Shown: positions 6,893-9,127 of the stretch, in pieces
How positions within the stretch are numbered: the stretch's first letter is position 1
Layout: the number at the start of each line of letters is the position of its first letter
Program-made: the position numbers and the translations under genes
Origin: Deltaproteobacteria bacterium
GTDB taxonomy: Bacteria; Desulfobacterota_B; Binatia; UBA9968
Direction of reading: 5' to 3'
Assembly (NCBI GenBank): GCA_016193385.1
Contig: JACPSF010000117.1
Location: 1-9,127, forward strand
Length of the DNA stretch: 9,127 nucleotides
The notes under the pieces: generated by a model
What the model was told of the DNA's origin: nothing
What the model saw: only the letters and a program-made list of their open reading frames with translations
The model's database searches: none

Positions 6893-7629
6893 TATTGAAT
6901 CGCCCGCACCAGGCCCCCATCGATCTGAATCGTGGTTCCCGTAATATAGCTTGCCCGTTCGGAGCCCAGGAAAACTACCAGATCCGCCGTTTCCTCGGCC
7001 GTCCCGTACCGCCCCAAGGGGATCTCAGTTTTCATCTGCTTCTCAACCTCTTCGAGCGATTGGTTCAACCTCTTGGCCCGGTCTTCATTCAATTTGCGGT
7101 GCCGCTCGGTATCGATTCTCCCGGGGCAGACGTTGTTGACCAGGATGTTGTCCTTGGCGAGCTCTCGCGACAGGGTCTTGGCCAGGCCAATGACGCCGCT
7201 GCGCAGGGCGTTGGACAAGACGAGCCCCGCGATGGGCTCCTTGACGGCGTAGGAGGTGATATTGATCACCCGGCCACCGCCAACCTTACGCATGTACGGG
7301 ACCGCCTCCCGCGCAAGCCTGAGAGCGCTGAGAAAACTGAGTTGAAATGCCTTCTCCCAATCCTCATCGGTCAACTTCATGAATTCACCAGGAGGTGGCC
7401 CTCCGGCGTTCGTGACCACGATGTCGAGGCGACCGAACTGCTCCACGCTCTTGGCCACAAATCTTTGAATATCTTCGAGCCGCGCCATGTCCGCGACCAG
7501 AGCCAGAACCTCTGCCCCAGTCTCACGGCGAATCATCGCGGCGGCCTCCTGAAGCCTACCCTCCCCGCGCGCGCAGATGCTGACCTTGGCGCCCTCACGC
7601 GCGAAACCCATCGCGATCGCCCTGCCCAT
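6892..7629 (-). CDS. SDR-family oxidoreductase, apparently truncated at the 5' end
   Basis: A classical SDR of 245 residues from ATG 7629, where about 260 is usual. Recognisable parts are the [10 protein letters not shown] segment (74-83), INITS with the catalytic-type Ser126, [10 protein letters not shown] (165-174) and the C-terminal [11 protein letters not shown]. The cofactor loop is cut: the frame continues upstream of ATG 7629 through codons for A-S-Q-G, completing ASQGMGRA, but the T-G and the first beta-strand are missing and an in-frame stop lies at 7675-7677. No start codon lies between. At the expected Tyr-x3-Lys position the sequence is S-N-A-L-R (Ser139, Arg143), a substitution I recall from a divergent FabG-like subgroup. 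NAD(P) binding is therefore doubtful and the gene may be decayed. It ends in TAATG, coupled to the next gene. Confidence 0.82.
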   Translation of the reverse strand: MGRAIAMGFAREGAKVSICARGEGRLQEAAAMIRRETGAEVLALVADMARLEDIQRFVAKSVEQFGRLDIVVTNAGGPPPGEFMKLTDEDWEKAFQLSFLSALRLAREAVPYMRKVGGGRVINITSYAVKEPIAGLVLSNALRSGVIGLAKTLSRELAKDNILVNNVCPGRIDTERHRKLNEDRAKRLNQSLEEVEKQMKTEIPLGRYGTAEETADLVVFLGSERASYITGTTIQIDGGLVRAIQ

Positions 7630-7658
7630 CCCCTGGCTCGCTTTCCCTCCCCAAAAAA

Positions 7659-7686
7659 AGCTGATAGCTAATGGCTAACAGCTGCT
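7659..7686 (+). repeat. Four-unit heptamer repeat (AGCTNAT type)
   Basis: Four degenerate seven-base units in a row: AGCTGAT, AGCTAAT, GGCTAAC, AGCTGCT. They follow a CCCTCCCC plus seven-A tract at 7645-7659 and fill the space between the LigA-like stop (7690) and the truncated SDR. The repeat occupies the place where the missing SDR N-terminal codons would be expected. No hairpin-plus-T-tract terminator is seen. Confidence 0.7.
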
Positions 7687-7689
7687 AAG

Positions 7690-7935
7690 CTATTTTTGAG
7701 TCCAGTAGATGTTACGGCGAAATTCCGGGTTGAGCCGCATCACGTAAAGGGCGAGCATACCGTGGGCGCCAAGCTGCTTCAGTCGCCGCGGGTCGCCCGC
7801 GCTTAATGCTTCCCTCTCTTCCGGAGACAAATCGTAGCGCTCCATCACCTGCCCGAGATCGGCGAGCGCGCCCTTAAATGTCTCTTCATTCATCTTAAGA
7901 TCGAACAGCAGTCGATTCAGGTGATAGCTGCTCAT
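7690..7935 (-). CDS. LigA-like small subunit/domain of aromatic-ring-opening dioxygenase
   Basis: An 81-residue helical protein of the LigA type, the small alpha subunit of protocatechuate 4,5-dioxygenase and relatives. It starts with SSYHLNRLLFDLKMNEE, followed by a helix ending in MERYDLSPEER, then EALSAGDPRRLKQLGAHG. This YxLsxEExxAlxxgD-x-xxLxxlG pattern is typical of the family. The C-terminal helix has MLALYVMRLNPEFRRN. The alpha subunit normally packs against the catalytic beta subunit and helps shape the active site. Here its partner would be the LigB-like gene just upstream, so the order is beta then alpha, the reverse of LigA-LigB in Sphingobium. The start ATG 7935 has GGGAGG five bases away. 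The intervening 99 bases contain an inverted heptamer repeat, which may affect the relative expression of the two subunits. Confidence 0.85.
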   Translation of the reverse strand: MSSYHLNRLLFDLKMNEETFKGALADLGQVMERYDLSPEEREALSAGDPRRLKQLGAHGMLALYVMRLNPEFRRNIYWTQK

Positions 7936-7940
7936 CTTTA

Positions 7941-7946
7941 CCTCCC
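7941..7946 (-). promoter_or_regulatory. Shine-Dalgarno GGGAGG for the LigA-like gene
   Basis: Read on the - strand, GGGAGG precedes ATG 7935 by five bases. It fixes the start and shows that the LigA-like gene has its own translation signal after the repeat region. Confidence 0.75.
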
Positions 7947-7962
7947 ATTAACAACCCGCCCT

Positions 7963-8042
7963 AGGCATGAGGCAACAGGCTTGAGGCTTGAGGCTTGAGA
8001 AGATTCCATTTGCTCACGCCTCGTGCCTCACGACTCACGCCT
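7963..8042. repeat. Inverted pair of AGGCNTG heptamer arrays
   Basis: The left arm on the + strand has five seven-base units at 7963-7997 (AGGCATG, AGGCAAC, then AGGCTTG three times). The right arm, read on the - strand from 8042 to 8015, has four units (AGGCGTG, AGTCGTG, AGGCACG, AGGCGTG). Seventeen bases separate the arms, so an imperfect hairpin can form between the LigB-like and LigA-like genes. The outer end of the right arm supplies the last codon and stop (GCG TGA) of the dioxygenase. It could be a transcript-stabilising or attenuating hairpin, or a mobile micro-repeat. Confidence 0.8.
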
Positions 8043-8907
8043 GTGTCAGTTTCCAACTGACAAAGCCCCACCCCGTGGCGACATGATCCGGCATATAAAA
8101 GTTCGAAGAAGCCCGGGCATCCCCGACACATCCGATCACCACCATCCAGTTGAGAAACTCGGAATCACCCGCTTGGAGGAGTTGCTCTAGAGAATACTCC
8201 GCCAGCGATCGGCCTTTGCCCTCGCGGAGGAGTTCCAGAAGCCGATGATCGAATTGGCTATCGATCTCCCCGATCCTCGGGGAGCCGGGAAAATGGGAGA
8301 GGCCCCCTGTGGCCAGAATGGCGACCCGCTCCCGCGATCTTTGCGCAACCTCTCGGATCAACTCTCCTACCTGGTAGCAGCGCCGCGGCGTCGGAATCGG
8401 CTCCACCCAGGTATTCACGTAAATGGGCAGAATCGGGATCTTGGGCTCCGGCAGCACAAAGTAGAGCGGAACTACCTGGGTATGTTGCAACTCCACATGT
8501 TCCCCGAAGGAGAAATCTATGCCTTTTTCCATACCGGCTTTCAGTATGGTTCGGCCCAACTCTTTGTGGTTGCGATAGCGAAATCGGTGCCGGGTGAACT
8601 GCCCCCTGACTTCGTCTGCCAGGGTAATAAAAAAAGTCGGAATATTGTTGAAAAAAAAATTGACGAACTGATCGTTGGCCACGACAATCAGAACCTCCGG
8701 GCTGGCCGCTTCCAGTTCAGCGCGTAAAACCGCGAAGGCCTTCTCCGCCTCAAGCCGGAGCCTTTGCTGCGCCTCCAAAGACGGCTTCGAGGAGACCGCC
8801 TGTGGGGCCATGCGGTAGTGAAGTTGCATGAAATCCTCCCACTCCGCGCCAGGCTCCAAAAGAATATTCGGGGCATGGCTGGCCGCCAGCGCAGCTACCA
8901 GAGACAT
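8035..8907 (-). CDS. LigB-like class III extradiol ring-cleavage dioxygenase (beta subunit)
   Basis: A 290-residue protein of the LigB family, non-haem Fe(II) enzymes that open catechol-type rings beside the hydroxyls. Seen are the N-terminal ASHAPN with presumed metal ligand His11, the central VVANDQFVNFFFNNIP, the ATGGLSHFPG segment with acid/base His205, and GDSEFLNW with presumed ligand Glu250. Length and order match LigB. The second metal-ligand position, His in NDH of protocatechuate 4,5-dioxygenase, is Gln80 here, so metal binding or activity may differ; a Gln version may exist in related sub-families. The start ATG 8907 follows GGAGG with about ten bases between. A possible promoter lies just upstream. 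With the LigA-like gene, the SDR and the alpha/beta-barrel protein it forms a probable catabolic operon. Substrate not assignable. Confidence 0.85.
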   Translation of the reverse strand: MSLVAALAASHAPNILLEPGAEWEDFMQLHYRMAPQAVSSKPSLEAQQRLRLEAEKAFAVLRAELEAASPEVLIVVANDQFVNFFFNNIPTFFITLADEVRGQFTRHRFRYRNHKELGRTILKAGMEKGIDFSFGEHVELQHTQVVPLYFVLPEPKIPILPIYVNTWVEPIPTPRRCYQVGELIREVAQRSRERVAILATGGLSHFPGSPRIGEIDSQFDHRLLELLREGKGRSLAEYSLEQLLQAGDSEFLNWMVVIGCVGDARASSNFYMPDHVATGWGFVSWKLTQA

Positions 8908-8936
8908 CGATTTCCCCCCTCCGGCTTAGGGGCCGC

Positions 8937-8965
8937 ATCCTATAACCCACCTCGTGAAAAATCAA
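8937..8965 (-). promoter_or_regulatory. Possible sigma-70-type promoter for the LigB-like operon
   Basis: On the - strand, TTGATT (8965-8960) and TAGGAT (8942-8937) are separated by 17 bases. Each hexamer matches the consensus at four of six positions. A start of transcription near 8930 would leave a leader of about 23 bases before ATG 8907. The match is modest and promoters in this organism may follow other rules. Confidence 0.3.
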
Positions 8966-9042
8966 CCGACTAACAACACCACCGCATCGATCTCCACCAG
9001 GCAGTAGGGCGCTATAACTCTCTCACCTCTACGGTTTGAATC
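8962..9042 (-). pseudogene. Possible RidA/YjgF C-terminal remnant
   Basis: A 26-codon open stretch without a start codon, closed upstream by TGA at 9043-9045 and ended by TGA at 8962-8964. Its last residues, APYCLVEIDAVVLLVG, have the LVEIDAV ending typical of RidA/YjgF enamine deaminases. The rest of such a gene (about 100 codons) is absent, and this stretch overlaps the end of another frame. RidA-like 2-aminomuconate deaminases can accompany ring-cleavage dioxygenases, so a relic here is plausible, but the match is short and could be chance. Confidence 0.35.
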
Positions 9043-9127
9043 TCAATATTGGCTAGCTGGGGCACTTTTCCTTGTGCGTCCGCGCGCACCCCCAGCCCGC
9101 CCCCGAGAAACCGCCCATACAAATTTC
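9012..9127 (-). CDS. C-terminal end of an unidentified protein (partial, runs off the window)
   Basis: On the - strand the frame from 9125 down to TAG at 9012-9014 reads through 37 residues with protein-like composition, including GRFLGGGLGVRADAQGKVPQ and then LANIEIQTVEVREL. I do not recognise the family. It ends about 100 bases before the LigB-like start and could be the preceding member of the same - strand operon. It overlaps the RidA-like remnant in another frame by about 30 bases. Confidence 0.5.
   Translation of the reverse strand, partial: NLYGRFLGGGLGVRADAQGKVPQLANIEIQTVEVREL

Noticed and set aside
6895..7671. 258-codon + strand frame opposite the SDR gene.
   Set aside because: The SDR motifs on the - strand are unmistakable and the + strand product has no recognisable domain.
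7963..8042. CRISPR array.
   Set aside because: The units are seven-base direct repeats without spacers, arranged as two inverted arms, which does not fit a CRISPR layout.

Overview
The window looks like a piece of chromosome from an uncultured, moderately high-GC Gram-negative bacterium. Three things suggest this: periplasmic proteins with Sec-type signals, an RND/MMPL exporter paired with a YCF48-type propeller, and a stand-alone NMT1/THI5-type solute-binding protein next to LigA/LigB-like ring-cleavage genes. The short period-7 intergenic repeats also fit environmental lineages such as Binatia/Desulfobacterota-like, NC10 or Rokubacteria. That placement is inference from general resemblance; no marker gene here fixes the taxon.

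Left block, + strand (1-4519): the 3' end of an unidentified gene, a seven-repeat YCF48-like beta-propeller (129-1178), a 774-residue RND/MMPL exporter (1175-3499) that overlaps it by four bases, and a periplasmic solute-binding protein (3512-4519) started by TTG behind a strong Shine-Dalgarno. Overlap and tight spacing suggest one transcript. This could be an envelope-export unit in which a propeller assists the exporter and the binding protein sits beside it. No ABC permease or ATPase is present.

Middle block (4520-6530): a CoA-pyrophosphatase-type Nudix hydrolase on the - strand (4600-5187), divergent from endonuclease III (5275-5931). A low-GC pair of small overlapping genes (5979-6529) follows, with the look of a toxin-antitoxin-like or transferred two-gene module. 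I cannot assign its function firmly.

Right block, - strand (6560-9127), in transcription order: the 3' end of an unidentified gene (from 9127), a LigB-like class III extradiol dioxygenase (8907-8035), a LigA-like small protein (7935-7690), an SDR oxidoreductase whose 5' end appears cut off (7629-6892), and a ferredoxin-fold small protein coupled to it by a TAATG junction (6892-6560). Together they suggest catabolism of an aromatic or otherwise unsaturated ring compound. The LigA-like gene has period-7 repeats on both sides: one lies at the point where the SDR loses its nucleotide-binding N-terminus, and the other is an inverted pair whose far arm supplies the dioxygenase stop codon. A RidA-like C-terminal scrap upstream of the dioxygenase is a further sign of rearrangement.

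The points most worth following are the period-7 repeats with their link to the truncated SDR, the low-GC two-gene module, the His-to-Gln change at a presumed metal-ligand position of the dioxygenase, and the SDR that lacks the Tyr-x3-Lys pair.
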